Assembly (NCBI GenBank): GCA_905197485.1
Contig: CAJJYZ010000012.1
Span: 1 to 59,803 of the forward strand
DNA: 59,803 nucleotides
Direction: 5' to 3'
DNA from: an uncultured Lachnospiraceae bacterium
Lineage (GTDB): Bacteria > Bacillota > Clostridia > Lachnospirales > Lachnospiraceae
Every line of letters starts with the position of its first letter. Position 1 is the stretch's first letter. Positions 8,755 to 17,399 of this stretch are shown in pieces. The notes under the pieces were generated by a model. That model did no database searches and was not told where the DNA came from. It saw nothing but the letters and a program-made list of their open reading frames with translations. The translations under genes were made by a program, and so were the position numbers.

Positions 8755-9250
8755 GAAAGGAGTTGTTTTCGCGTATACAAAAGTGGCGGAGATTGTCAAT
8801 GGAGACTTTGTAGGAGAGGATTGGATGCAAGGGATTGAGATTGACGGTTCCAGTTCGGCAAAAGAGGTGCAGGAGGCGGCCTGCAAAATTGCAGAACGGG
8901 TGAAAACACCGGATGGAACGGTTACAACAGATGAAAACGGGACGGCACATATCGAAGGATTGAGCGAAGGACTCTATCTTCTGACAGTGACAGGAAAAGC
9001 ATCCTATGATGAAATACTTCCGATTCTTGTATCGATTCCATCCTGGAATGAGAAAAATGGGAACATGGAGTATGAAGTGCAGGTTATACCAAAACATGAA
9101 CCGAAACAGGAAGAGAATCCGGTGGCTCCGCAGACGAACTTGAACAGTACATACAGACAGAAGCTGATGAGCGCTGGGGTGTGTCTGTTCGGGGCGCTGA
9201 TGCTCTTCGTTCTGATAAGGAGAAAGGAAGAAGATGAAATCGATTTGTAA
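8618..9250 (+). CDS. Small basal-type pilin / surface protein with APQTN sorting signal
   Basis: 210 residues from ATG 8618, chosen because an AGGTGTAAGGA ribosome site and a clear signal peptide (residues 1-28, ending SVQA/EE) follow at once. The mature part is small, with a CnaB-like turn (TDENGTAHIEGLSEGLYLL, about 104-122). The end has APQTN (170-174), a membrane helix (about 184-200) and RRKEED. There is no LPXTG. APQTN resembles the NPQTN signal of class B sortases, and the next gene is a class B sortase. This suggests a basal subunit anchored by that enzyme. The role is inference; the motif and gene order are visible. Confidence 0.75.
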   Translation: MKRKRKGIRMISLCLLVFFLIGGSVQAEEKGVIRIRLEEGGKGTSRKGVVFAYTKVAEIVNGDFVGEDWMQGIEIDGSSSAKEVQEAACKIAERVKTPDGTVTTDENGTAHIEGLSEGLYLLTVTGKASYDEILPILVSIPSWNEKNGNMEYEVQVIPKHEPKQEENPVAPQTNLNSTYRQKLMSAGVCLFGALMLFVLIRRKEEDEIDL

Positions 9251-9974
9251 GAGTGGAATCGTTTTCCTGTGTCTGGCGGCGGCAGCGTTTTTTGCCGCCG
9301 CACACAAGGAGAACCGGCCGTATGTTCAGACGGAAAAAGAGAATCGGCAATTGCAGGATTTGGTGATAGAACAGACAGGAAAAGAAGAAACGGAGAATTC
9401 TTGTGAGAAAGAGATTGATTTTGAAGCGCTTCGACAAATTAATCCGGATATTTGCGGATGGATTTCTATTCCTGGAACAGCGATAAACTATCCGGTACTT
9501 ATCGGAGAGAGCGATGAGGAATATCTGAAGAAAGATTTCAAGGGAGAATACAGCAGTCTTGGGTCCGTCTTTGCATTTTCTGACACAGCAAAGGACTTTT
9601 CGGACGTCCACAATTGTTTCTTCGCGCATAACATGAAGAAGCCGCAGATGTTTGGAGAGTTAAAAAAATACAAAAATCCGCAATTTGCAAAAGAACATTC
9701 GGAATTATATTTGTATACGCCGGAGGGAGAGGAACGCTATCTTGCCTTTTCTGCCTTTGAGTGCAAGAAACAGGATGAAATCTTTGCCCACAAAATGGAA
9801 CGGGGAAGCGTGGAATTTGAACAGCTTCTTGCGAATCTGATATATCGGAGCATGTGGGGAGGAGAACCGGAAGGACTGGACGGACAGTGGGGGAAAGTGC
9901 TGACTCTTTCTACATGCAGTGAGTATGACCGGACGAACAAGAGGATGACTGTTCATTTTGTGAAAATCGAGTGA
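9234..9974 (+). CDS. srtB: Class B sortase
   Basis: 246 residues with an N-terminal membrane anchor (about 8-23). The sortase domain shows the class B layout: IDFEALRQINPDICGWISIPGT near 61-82, catalytic His132 in FFAHNM, Cys228 in LTLSTCSE and Arg237 in TNKRM. It overlaps the upstream small pilin gene by 17 bp, so the two are probably translationally coupled. A dedicated class B enzyme beside a protein with an APQTN end suggests that it anchors that subunit, and so the finished pilus, to peptidoglycan. It is the last gene of the operon; a tRNA follows. Confidence 0.88.
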   Translation: MKSICKSGIVFLCLAAAAFFAAAHKENRPYVQTEKENRQLQDLVIEQTGKEETENSCEKEIDFEALRQINPDICGWISIPGTAINYPVLIGESDEEYLKKDFKGEYSSLGSVFAFSDTAKDFSDVHNCFFAHNMKKPQMFGELKKYKNPQFAKEHSELYLYTPEGEERYLAFSAFECKKQDEIFAHKMERGSVEFEQLLANLIYRSMWGGEPEGLDGQWGKVLTLSTCSEYDRTNKRMTVHFVKIE

Positions 9975-10007
9975 TAAAAATTAGAGAAATTTGACGAAGA
10001 AGAATGC

Positions 10008-10036
10008 TTTACTTTTTTCTAAAAATGTGGTACGAT
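10008..10036 (+). promoter_or_regulatory. Promoter of tRNA-Arg
   Basis: TTTACT (10008-10013), a 17-bp spacer and TACGAT (10031-10036), ending 28 bp before the tRNA. Confidence 0.55.
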
Positions 10037-10064
10037 AACAGAGCGTCAGAAATGAACGCGGTTT

Positions 10065-10136
10065 ACATCTATAGCTCAGGGGATAGAGCAATGCCCTCCG
10101 GAGGCATGAGCGGCGGTTCGAATCCGCCTAGATGTG
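10065..10136 (+). tRNA. tRNA-Arg (anticodon CCG)
   Basis: The cloverleaf folds fully: acceptor ACATCTA/TAGATGT, D-arm GCTC/GAGC, anticodon arm ATGCC-CTCCGGA-GGCAT with anticodon CCG, T-arm GGCGG-TTCGAAT-CCGCC, discriminator G. CCA is not encoded. It reads the rare arginine codon CGG. Confidence 0.95.
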
Positions 10137-10152
10137 TAATTTGATGATGAAT

Positions 10153-10215
10153 CCCGGTATAGAAGGAGTGTATGCAGTCTTTGCAGTCAGGTTCTTTATG
10201 CCGGGTTTCTTATTA
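10153..10215 (+). terminator. Terminator after tRNA-Arg
   Basis: CCCGG-ATA-type stem (10153-10164) pairs with the TTCTTTATGCCGGG arm ending at 10205, followed by TTTCTTATT. Confidence 0.6.
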
Positions 10216-10246
10216 ATCAAAATTACAGAGAAAGGATGAGAAAAAG

Positions 10247-11617
10247 ATGAAGTACGAGAACATCAATCAGAAAATGCTGGAAATGAAAGACGAAATCTTC
10301 GCTTCCATCAAAGAAAGTGTAGCAATTGAAAGCGTGAAGGGAGAGCCGAAGGAAAATGCTCCGTATGGGGAAGGACCGAAGGCGGCTTTAGACCATGCGC
10401 TTGCGTTGGGAGAAAAGTTAGGATTCAAGACAGGAAATCTCGATAACCGAATCGGATGGGTAGAATACGGCGAAGGTGAAGAGATTGCGGCAGTACTTGG
10501 ACATCTGGACGTAGTGCCTCTCGGAGAAGGATGGGATTATGACCCACTCGGATGCGAGATTCATGACGGCAAGATGTACGGAAGAGGAGTGTTAGATGAC
10601 AAGGGACCGACAATTGCTGCGATTTATGCGTTGAAAGCGATTCGTGACCTCGGACTTCCGATTGATAGAAGAATCCGCGTGATGATTGGAACCGATGAGG
10701 AGAATGGTTCTTCCTGTGTAAAACATTATGTGGAGTCTGACGAAGAAATGCCGGCAATTGGATTTACACCGGATGCGGATTTCCCGGTCATTTTCTTTGA
10801 AAAGGGACAGACATTCTGGAGTTTATCGAAGAAAGTAGAAGAGAAGCCGGAAGTGAAAGTCCTGTCTATCAAAGGTGGAACAGCAACGAATGTTGTCATG
10901 CCAAAATGTACGATGGTAGTAGAAGGGGACTTTGACTTTCAGGAGTCAAAAGGCATCACTGTTTCAAAAGAAAATGGAAATACGGTCATCGTTTCTTCCG
11001 GAAGGGGCGCGCATGGAAGCACACCGCACCTTGGAAAGAACTCAGCTATCGCATTATTTAAAGCGTTAAAAGAACAGGGAATCAACCTTGGCGGCGATTT
11101 GCAGAAGATGGCAGAATTCATCACAGAGAAAATCGGGGATGAGACACAGGGAGAAAGCCTTGGAATCCACTATAGCGATGAAGAGACTGGAAAGACATCC
11201 GTATGTCTCGGTATGATTGATTGTACAGAAGATAAGATTTCCCTGACTCTTGATATCCGCTATCCAAATCATGGAGACAGAGATGAACTTGTAGCAAATG
11301 TAGAGAAGAATGCCAAAGCATACGGTTTAACTGCAGAGATTACCGGAGAAGGCAAGATGCTCTATGTATCCAAAGAATCTGAACTGGTACAGAAATTGAT
11401 GCATGTCTATACAGAAGAGACAGGCGACAAGGAAGAACCAATCGCTATCGGGGGAGGTACTTATGCGAAAGCCTTCAAAAATATGGTTGCTTTCGGGCCA
11501 TTATTCCCGGGAGATGAGGATGTGATTCATCAGCCAAACGAATGTGCGGATGTGGAGAAGATGATGAAGTCATATCAGATTATCGCGGCTGCGATGTATG
11601 AGATTGCCTGCAAATAA
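10247..11617 (+). CDS. pepV: M20-family dipeptidase PepV
   Basis: 456 residues, close to the usual ~465 for PepV/Sapep dipeptidases. It cleaves dipeptides, including those with an N-terminal D- or beta-residue, in the cytoplasm using two metal ions. Metal-site motifs are visible: GHLDVVPLGEGW near residue 85, GRGVLDDKGP near 117 and GTDEENGSS near 149, plus a C-terminal AIGGGTYAKAF and a closing HQPNE segment. The lid domain lies between about 180 and 340. An AAAGGATGAG ribosome site precedes the ATG. It stands alone between a tRNA terminator and its own terminator. Confidence 0.93.
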   Translation: MKYENINQKMLEMKDEIFASIKESVAIESVKGEPKENAPYGEGPKAALDHALALGEKLGFKTGNLDNRIGWVEYGEGEEIAAVLGHLDVVPLGEGWDYDPLGCEIHDGKMYGRGVLDDKGPTIAAIYALKAIRDLGLPIDRRIRVMIGTDEENGSSCVKHYVESDEEMPAIGFTPDADFPVIFFEKGQTFWSLSKKVEEKPEVKVLSIKGGTATNVVMPKCTMVVEGDFDFQESKGITVSKENGNTVIVSSGRGAHGSTPHLGKNSAIALFKALKEQGINLGGDLQKMAEFITEKIGDETQGESLGIHYSDEETGKTSVCLGMIDCTEDKISLTLDIRYPNHGDRDELVANVEKNAKAYGLTAEITGEGKMLYVSKESELVQKLMHVYTEETGDKEEPIAIGGGTYAKAFKNMVAFGPLFPGDEDVIHQPNECADVEKMMKSYQIIAAAMYEIACK

Positions 11618-11639
11618 TTTGAACAAATAAAGAAATAGA

Positions 11640-11684
11640 GAGAAAAAGGATTGCGTACGAAGGTGTTACGCAATCCTTTTTCTC
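11640..11684. terminator. Bidirectional terminator between pepV and nfo
   Basis: GAGAAAAAGGATTGCGTA pairs with its exact inverse after a 9-base loop. The A and T runs at either side allow it to serve both converging genes. Confidence 0.9.
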
Positions 11685-11708
11685 AGAATGGTCTTACTTT
11701 TATAAATG

Positions 11709-12617
11709 CTAAGATTCGTGTTCCGCAATGATGCGATTCATGACATCCGGGTCAAATTGATTGTTTCGAAGCATTTCGAGTTCATATTTATATGGCGCGT
11801 AAGACTTCTTATCCTTCGTCGGTGACGGAATGTAAGGAGTCTCCAGGATTTTTGGAATCTGCTCAAAATCTTTGTGGTGAACGATATAGGAAAGTGCGTC
11901 AAACCCAAGCTCGCCAAATCCGATATTGGCATGTCTGTCTTTTGCCGCTCCGCGTACGTTTTTTGAATCGTTCAAATGAAAAACGGCAATGCGCTCGGTT
12001 CCGATAATTTTGTCAAATTGTTCCATGACTCCGTCAAAATCATGGACGATGTCATAACCGCTGTCATTTGTATGGCAGGTATCAAAACAAACACGAAGCT
12101 TTTCATTATATACTACTTTATCAAAAATTCGTGCCAATTCTTCGAACGTTTTTCCGATTTCCGAACCTTTTCCTGCCATAGTTTCCAAAGCGATATTACA
12201 TGCGGTGTCTTTTGTTAAAACTTCATTGATACCTTTTGCAATTTGTTCAATACCGGCATCGACGCCTGCGCCTACGTGGGCGCCCGGATGCAGGATTAAT
12301 GTATTGCTTCTGCAGGCGGAGCTTCGTTCCAGTTCCAATGCTAAAAATTTGACTGCGATTTCGAAAGTCTCCGGTTTGACAGAATTTCCTAAATTGATGA
12401 TGTAAGGGGCATGGACAATGATTTCTTCGATGCCATGCGTTTTCATATATTCCCAGGCCGGCTCGATATTCAGCTCTGAGATTTCTTTTCGTTTTGTGTT
12501 TTGTGGAGCTCCGGTGTAGAACATAAAAGTGTTTGCGCCGTAAGAAACTGCTTCTTTGGCGGAGCCGAGCAACATTTCTTTTCCGCTCATTCCAACATGG
12601 GAACCTAATTTTAACAT
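11709..12617 (-). CDS. nfo: Deoxyribonuclease IV (endonuclease IV)
   Basis: 302 residues, within the AP endonuclease family 2 size range. It cuts DNA at abasic sites in base-excision repair. Zinc ligands are all visible: HAPY near residue 69, HPGAH near 109, ETMAG near 144, FDTCH near 178, FHLNDS near 215, DRHANIG near 228 and ETPY near 261. A GGTAAAA ribosome site precedes ATG at 12617. It shares a bidirectional terminator with pepV and lies 23 bp downstream of the flavin reductase-rubredoxin gene, probably in one transcript with it. That pairing would fit a combined oxidative-damage response. Confidence 0.93.
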   Translation of the reverse strand: MLKLGSHVGMSGKEMLLGSAKEAVSYGANTFMFYTGAPQNTKRKEISELNIEPAWEYMKTHGIEEIIVHAPYIINLGNSVKPETFEIAVKFLALELERSSACRSNTLILHPGAHVGAGVDAGIEQIAKGINEVLTKDTACNIALETMAGKGSEIGKTFEELARIFDKVVYNEKLRVCFDTCHTNDSGYDIVHDFDGVMEQFDKIIGTERIAVFHLNDSKNVRGAAKDRHANIGFGELGFDALSYIVHHKDFEQIPKILETPYIPSPTKDKKSYAPYKYELEMLRNNQFDPDVMNRIIAEHES

Positions 12618-12640
12618 TTGATTTTACCTCGCTTCAAAAA

Positions 12641-13285
12641 TTATTGTTTCCGAAAGACGGATTTTGGCTGTTTGCAGATTGGACATGTGTAAGTATCAGG
12701 GAGAGATTCGAAAGGAACAGCTCCCTCATAGACATAACCACAGATGCCGCATACCCAGGTATCGTTGGATGTTTCCGTTTTTTCTTCATCCCCAAGGTAA
12801 GTCGGAGCGTTTTTCGGACTCTTTCCTTTGACAACCTGATGATAATATGCATAAGTCATGGCAGGTTCTTCTTTCAGAACATCTCCATCTACTACTTCGC
12901 CTAAGAATACGGTGTGGGTCGAAGTCTCCAATTTGTCAATGACTTTGCATGTCACATAGCCGCAGGCATCCGTTACAACCGGAAGACTGCCTATTGTCTC
13001 ATACGGGACAGAATCGAATTTGTTGACTGTTTTGCCGGACTGAAATCCGAATTGCCCGATGATTCCAGGGTCAGAAGATTCAGATAAAATAGAAACGGAA
13101 AACAGACCGGAAGATTCGATGCAGGAATTCGTGAAGTTTTCGTGGTTCATGCTGACCGCAATCGTAGCGGGAGAAGAAGTAATCTGCATAATACTATTTG
13201 CGATACAGCCGGTCGGGCGTGTCCCGTCTAATGTAGAGACGAGATAAACGCCATAAGAAAAGTTGCGAAATACGTGTTTATTCAT
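12641..13285 (-). CDS. hrb: High-molecular-weight rubredoxin (flavin reductase-rubredoxin fusion)
   Basis: 214 residues. Residues 1-150 form an FMN-binding flavin-reductase-like domain (RNFSYGVYLVST, RPTGCIANSIMQ). After a linker, residues about 165-214 form a rubredoxin with the four iron ligands in WVCGICGYVYEG and YTCPICK. Such fusions pass electrons from NAD(P)H to oxygen- or NO-detoxifying flavodiiron proteins in clostridia. The promoter (13319-13347) carries a PerR/Fur-like palindrome at its start site, in keeping with control by oxidative or metal stress. It is probably cotranscribed with nfo. The fusion is certain from sequence; the electron acceptor is inferred. Confidence 0.9.
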   Translation of the reverse strand: MNKHVFRNFSYGVYLVSTLDGTRPTGCIANSIMQITSSPATIAVSMNHENFTNSCIESSGLFSVSILSESSDPGIIGQFGFQSGKTVNKFDSVPYETIGSLPVVTDACGYVTCKVIDKLETSTHTVFLGEVVDGDVLKEEPAMTYAYYHQVVKGKSPKNAPTYLGDEEKTETSNDTWVCGICGYVYEGAVPFESLPDTYTCPICKQPKSVFRKQ

Positions 13286-13298
13286 AAATGAGCCTCCT

Positions 13299-13323
13299 GA
13301 TAATAGTAATTATTACTGATAAT
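13299..13323. promoter_or_regulatory. PerR/Fur-like operator at the hrb promoter
   Basis: A 13-bp perfect palindrome (AGTAAT, T, ATTACT at 13305-13317) is flanked on both sides by GATAAT. It overlaps the -10 and start region of hrb. Spacing and base content resemble Fur/PerR boxes (GATAAT-type repeats), but which regulator binds is inferred. Confidence 0.55.
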
Positions 13324-13347
13324 AACATGGTGGAAAGAAAAAAGCAA
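13319..13347 (-). promoter_or_regulatory. Promoter of hrb
   Basis: On the minus strand: TTGCTT (13342-13347), a 17-bp spacer and TATTAT (13319-13324). Confidence 0.65.
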
Positions 13348-13369
13348 GGTATCTTTTCAAAATATATAG

Positions 13370-13398
13370 TTGTTGTACATGATTTCATGTGCTAAAAT
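13370..13398 (+). promoter_or_regulatory. Promoter of argS
   Basis: TTGTTG (13370-13375), a 17-bp spacer and TAAAAT (13393-13398). The 64-base leader before the ATG is too short for a T-box. Confidence 0.5.
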
Positions 13399-13462
13399 AT
13401 ATAAAGTTAACATCAGGTATTTAAACCTTATAATATACATTTTATTTTTGAGGAGGAAAATC

Positions 13463-15229
13463 ATGAAAAAATTGGCAGATATGCTAAGCGCAGAGCTTGG
13501 AAAAGCGTTTGAAGCTTCGGGTTACAATTCGAAGTATGGAAAAGTCACATTGTCCAATCGTCCGGATTTGTGTGAATATCAGTGCAATGGGGCGATGGCT
13601 GCGGCAAAAGAATATCACAAAGCGCCGTTTATGATTGCAGATGATGTAGTGGGCGGCTTGAAGGAAAGCACACTGATAGCAGAAGTAGAATCCGTAAAAC
13701 CTGGATTCATTAATCTGAAAGTAAGCACAGAAGCTTTGGCACAATATATGAATGGGATGAGTGGGGAAGAAGCTCTTGGATTCGAGAAAAATGAGAATCC
13801 GAAGACAATGATTATCGACTACGGCGGAGCGAATGTAGCAAAACCGCTTCATGTCGGACATTTGAGAACTGCGATTATCGGAGAAAGTGTCAAGAGAATC
13901 GCGCGTTTTGCAGGAGATAAAGTCATCGGAGACGTACACCTTGGAGACTGGGGATACCAGATGGGTCTTATCATCACAGAATTGAAGAAGAGAAAACCGG
14001 AACTTCCGTATTTCGACGAGCAGTTTGCAGGAGAATATCCGGAAGAGGCGCCGTTTACAATTGACGAATTGGAAGAAATCTATCCGACAGCCAGCGCTTA
14101 TGCGAAGGAGCATGAAGATTATAAAGAAGAAGCGCTCCATGCGACATACCTGTTGCAGAATGGACATAGAGGATATACGGCGATTTGGAAGCACATTATG
14201 CGTGTGTCAGTCGCGGACTTGAAGAAAAACTATGCGAATCTGAATGTAGAATTCGACCTCTGGAAAGGGGAATCCGATGCGCAGGCATATATCCCGGATA
14301 TGGTAGAATACTTGAAAAAAGAAGGGTATGCACGTTATGATGACGGCGCGCTTGTGATTGATGTTAAAGAAGAGAGCGATACAAAAGAGATTCCTCCATG
14401 CATGATTTTGAAATCGGATGGGGCATCTCTCTACGGAACAACAGACCTTGCAACGCTCATTGAACGTGAGAAACTGTATCATCCGGATGAAGTGGTGTAT
14501 GTAGTAGATAAGCGCCAGGAACTTCATTTCGTACAGGTATTCAGAAGTGCAAGAAAAGCACATATCGTGAGTGATGATACAAAGCTTCAGTTTATCGGAT
14601 TTGGTACGATGAATGGAAAAGATGGAAAACCGTTCAAGACGAGAGAGGGCGGCGTTATGCGTTTAGAGAATCTGATTGGAGACATCGAAGAGCGGATGTA
14701 CAATAAGATTATGGAGAACCGCGCTATCTCAGAGGAAGAAGCAAGACAAACTGCGAAAATCGTAGGGCTTTCCGCAATCAAATACGGAGACCTTTCGAAC
14801 CAGGCTTCCAAAGATTATGTGTTTGACGTGGACAGATTTACTTCGGCAGAAGGAAATACAGGCCCATATATCTTATATACAATCGTTCGTATCAAATCTA
14901 TTTTAAATAAATATAAAGAAACGAACAAAGAACCGGTAAAAGGGATTGTGAAAGCTGCACAGTCTAAGAGTGAAAAGGAACTGATGCTGGAACTTGCAAG
15001 ATTCAATGAAGCGATTGAAAATACGTATACTGAGAAAGCGCCGCATAAGATTTGTGCGTATGTATATGACCTTGCAAATGCGTTGAATCATTTCTATCAC
15101 GAGACAAAGATTTTAGCGGAAGAAAATGAAGAAAGACAGGCGAGCTTCATTTCCATGCTTCTTCTGACGAAAGAAGTGTTTGAAGCATGTATTGATATGC
15201 TTGGATTTGAAGCGCCGGAGAGGATGTAA
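13463..15229 (+). CDS. argS: Arginyl-tRNA synthetase
   Basis: 588 residues from ATG 13463, which has GAGGAGG ahead of it; an in-frame upstream extension to 13370 lacks a ribosome site and overlaps the promoter. Class I synthetase that charges tRNA-Arg. An N-terminal Add-1 domain (about 1-110) leads into the active site with the HIGH-type signature NVAKPLHVGHLRTAI near 127. The KMSKS equivalent is the atypical GKDGKPFKTREGGVM near 390. The anticodon-binding domain ends the protein. It forms an operon with alaX, whose start is 2 bp beyond the argS stop. Confidence 0.96.
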   Translation: MKKLADMLSAELGKAFEASGYNSKYGKVTLSNRPDLCEYQCNGAMAAAKEYHKAPFMIADDVVGGLKESTLIAEVESVKPGFINLKVSTEALAQYMNGMSGEEALGFEKNENPKTMIIDYGGANVAKPLHVGHLRTAIIGESVKRIARFAGDKVIGDVHLGDWGYQMGLIITELKKRKPELPYFDEQFAGEYPEEAPFTIDELEEIYPTASAYAKEHEDYKEEALHATYLLQNGHRGYTAIWKHIMRVSVADLKKNYANLNVEFDLWKGESDAQAYIPDMVEYLKKEGYARYDDGALVIDVKEESDTKEIPPCMILKSDGASLYGTTDLATLIEREKLYHPDEVVYVVDKRQELHFVQVFRSARKAHIVSDDTKLQFIGFGTMNGKDGKPFKTREGGVMRLENLIGDIEERMYNKIMENRAISEEEARQTAKIVGLSAIKYGDLSNQASKDYVFDVDRFTSAEGNTGPYILYTIVRIKSILNKYKETNKEPVKGIVKAAQSKSEKELMLELARFNEAIENTYTEKAPHKICAYVYDLANALNHFYHETKILAEENEERQASFISMLLLTKEVFEACIDMLGFEAPERM

Positions 15230-15231
15230 GC

Positions 15232-16389
15232 ATGACGGAAAAATTGTTTTATGTGGATGAATATCGAAAGACATTCACTGCTACAGTTTTATCCTGCGAG
15301 CAATCGGGAGAAAATTATAAGGTAGTTCTTGACAGAACTGCCTTTTTTCCTGAGGGCGGCGGACAGAGCGGTGATATTGGAACGCTGAACGGAGTGCAGG
15401 TCTGCGATACGCAAGAGCAGGATGGAATCATTTACCATGAGACGAAAGAGGCAATCCAGGAGGGGACGAAGGTAGAAGGAGTTCTTGACTGGGAGGAAAG
15501 ATTCGTGAGAATGCAGCAGCATTCCGGAGAACATATCGTATCAGGGCTGATTCATCAATTGTATGGATATGATAACGTGGGATTTCATCTCGGAAAAGAA
15601 GATGTGACGATGGACTTTAACGGAGTTTTGACGAAGGAACAGGTAAAAGAGATAGAATATCGCGCAAATGAAGCTGTATTTCAAAACATTGAGATTCAAA
15701 CGCTCTATCCGACAGAAGAAGAGCTGCAGGAGATGACATATCGAAGCAAAATCGAAATCGACGGCCAGGTAAGAATTATCCGGATTGAAGGATACGACTG
15801 CTGTGCGTGCTGTGCGCCGCATATGCGCAGAACCGGAGAAATCGGACTCATTAAGCTGACGAATGTACAGAACTATAAAGGCGGAGTCCGCATCTCGATG
15901 CTGAGCGGTTTCCGGGCGCTTGCGGATTATAATGAAAAAGAGACAAGCGTAAAGAACATTTCTGTATCCATGTCTGCGAAAGAAAATGAGGTATTCGAAG
16001 TGGTGGAGCGCCTGAAGGAAGAAAAACAAGGGCTGAAGCAGGAAGTTTCCAAACTTCAGATGCAGCTCCTTACCTATCGTGCGAAAGAAATTCCGGAAGG
16101 AGAATCTGCGGTTTGCATCGTGGAAGCAGGGCTTTCCGGAAACGAGCCGCGGGAATTGGTAAACCTTGTGCTGGAACGTCAGGTCGGAATCTGTGCGGTT
16201 TTTGCAGGGACAGACGAAGCGGGTTACAGGTACGTAATCGGGAGCAGGACAAGAGATACGCGGGAAGCGGCGAAGATGATGAATGAAAAATTCCAGGGAA
16301 GAGGCGGTGGAAAACCGGAGATGGTGCAGGGCTCTTTAACTGGAAACAGAGAAGAAATTTATAATTATTTTATTTGCAACTTTTCCTAA
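15232..16389 (+). CDS. alaX: Alanyl-tRNA editing protein AlaX (long form with DHHA1 tail)
   Basis: 385 residues. Free-standing editing enzyme that hydrolyses Ser- or Gly-tRNA-Ala. The N-terminal beta-barrel carries FFPEGGGQSGD near residue 38. The zinc site is formed by HSGEH near 97 and the Cys-rich CCACCAPH near 190. A coiled segment (about 250-285) and a C-terminal DHHA1-like domain ending GRGGGKPEMVQGS follow, so it is the long AlaX type that resembles the AlaRS C-terminal half. It starts 2 bp after argS, so two tRNA-charging quality functions share one transcript. Confidence 0.9.
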   Translation: MTEKLFYVDEYRKTFTATVLSCEQSGENYKVVLDRTAFFPEGGGQSGDIGTLNGVQVCDTQEQDGIIYHETKEAIQEGTKVEGVLDWEERFVRMQQHSGEHIVSGLIHQLYGYDNVGFHLGKEDVTMDFNGVLTKEQVKEIEYRANEAVFQNIEIQTLYPTEEELQEMTYRSKIEIDGQVRIIRIEGYDCCACCAPHMRRTGEIGLIKLTNVQNYKGGVRISMLSGFRALADYNEKETSVKNISVSMSAKENEVFEVVERLKEEKQGLKQEVSKLQMQLLTYRAKEIPEGESAVCIVEAGLSGNEPRELVNLVLERQVGICAVFAGTDEAGYRYVIGSRTRDTREAAKMMNEKFQGRGGGKPEMVQGSLTGNREEIYNYFICNFS

Positions 16390-16429
16390 GTGGAATTAGA
16401 ATGTTATCTATGAAAGTGAGGAAAAGAAG

Positions 16430-17335
16430 ATGCAACAAAATGTAAAAAGAAGAGGTTTTTTCTCTCTGATTTCACCATTTTTAGTTTATTACGGAGTGAG
16501 CATGATTGTTCAGGTTATCGCAATCATGGCGATTGTGTTTGCAAATCTGCCGACGCTGATGGAAGGGGTGAATCTCCAGGATTTGGAGACGATGCAGCAG
16601 ATGACGGTCAGCGAAGAAACGATGAATTTTCTTTTAGAACAATATTTACAGCAATTGACATTGATTACGGCGGTCTGCGCGCTGTGCGTCATTCCGTTTT
16701 TCTTTTGGATGTTCCACAGGGACCATAAGTATGAGTTGAGAGTCGGGATTCCACAGGTTCAGAAGGCGGGTGCAGGAAGATATGTCTGGATTGCCTTCTT
16801 TGGTGTGGCGGCGAATGTTGCGTTTAACAGTATTCTGTTGTTGAGTAATCTGGGTGCCTATAGTGAAGGGTATCAGGAAGCGAGCTCCGCGCTCTACGCC
16901 GGTTCATTTCTCGTACAGTTGGTAGGAATCGGATTGATTACTCCGATTGCGGAAGAGCTGATGTTCCGGGGGCTGATTTACCGGAGAGTCAGATGCATGA
17001 TAGGACCTGGACAGGCGATGGTCATTAGCGGACTGGTATTCGGGATGTATCATGGCAATCTCGTGCAGGGATTGTATGGATTCGCTATGGGATGCATTCT
17101 GGCATGGTTATATGAGAAGTATGGAAGTATTCTGGCTCCGATTCTGTTCCATGTCTGCGCGAATCTTGTGTCCATTATCGGGACGAAGGCGGGTGTATTT
17201 ACCTGGATTTTCCAGAGCCAGATTCGTGTGATTGTAGTGACAGTTGTATTTGCAGCGCTCGGTGCGGCTGCATATGTGAAGATAAGGAATTTGTTTTTAG
17301 AACCACAGAAAGACGTAGAAACGAAAGTGGAATAA
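16430..17335 (+). CDS. CPBP-family intramembrane metalloprotease
   Basis: 301 residues with about seven to eight membrane helices. The CPBP (CaaX protease/Abi) motifs are clear: EELMFRGLIYRRV near residue 179 (Glu-Glu and Arg), GMYHGN near 203 and the C-terminal LFHVCANLVS near 242, which supply the metal-binding Glu and His residues. Family members cleave membrane proteins, mature peptides or give self-immunity to bacteriocins; the substrate here is unknown. It has its own GTGAGGAAAAG ribosome site and lies between alaX and the GH112 gene on the same strand. Confidence 0.85.
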   Translation: MQQNVKRRGFFSLISPFLVYYGVSMIVQVIAIMAIVFANLPTLMEGVNLQDLETMQQMTVSEETMNFLLEQYLQQLTLITAVCALCVIPFFFWMFHRDHKYELRVGIPQVQKAGAGRYVWIAFFGVAANVAFNSILLLSNLGAYSEGYQEASSALYAGSFLVQLVGIGLITPIAEELMFRGLIYRRVRCMIGPGQAMVISGLVFGMYHGNLVQGLYGFAMGCILAWLYEKYGSILAPILFHVCANLVSIIGTKAGVFTWIFQSQIRVIVVTVVFAALGAAAYVKIRNLFLEPQKDVETKVE

Positions 17336-17399
17336 TGCTATAATAAGAATAAGGTGCAAAGTGACTGGCTATGCATAAAAACAGAAAGGAAATAGGAGA

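Noticed and set aside
13399..13462. T-box leader for argS
   Set aside because: The leader is only about 60 bases, with no specifier loop, no T-box sequence and no terminator.
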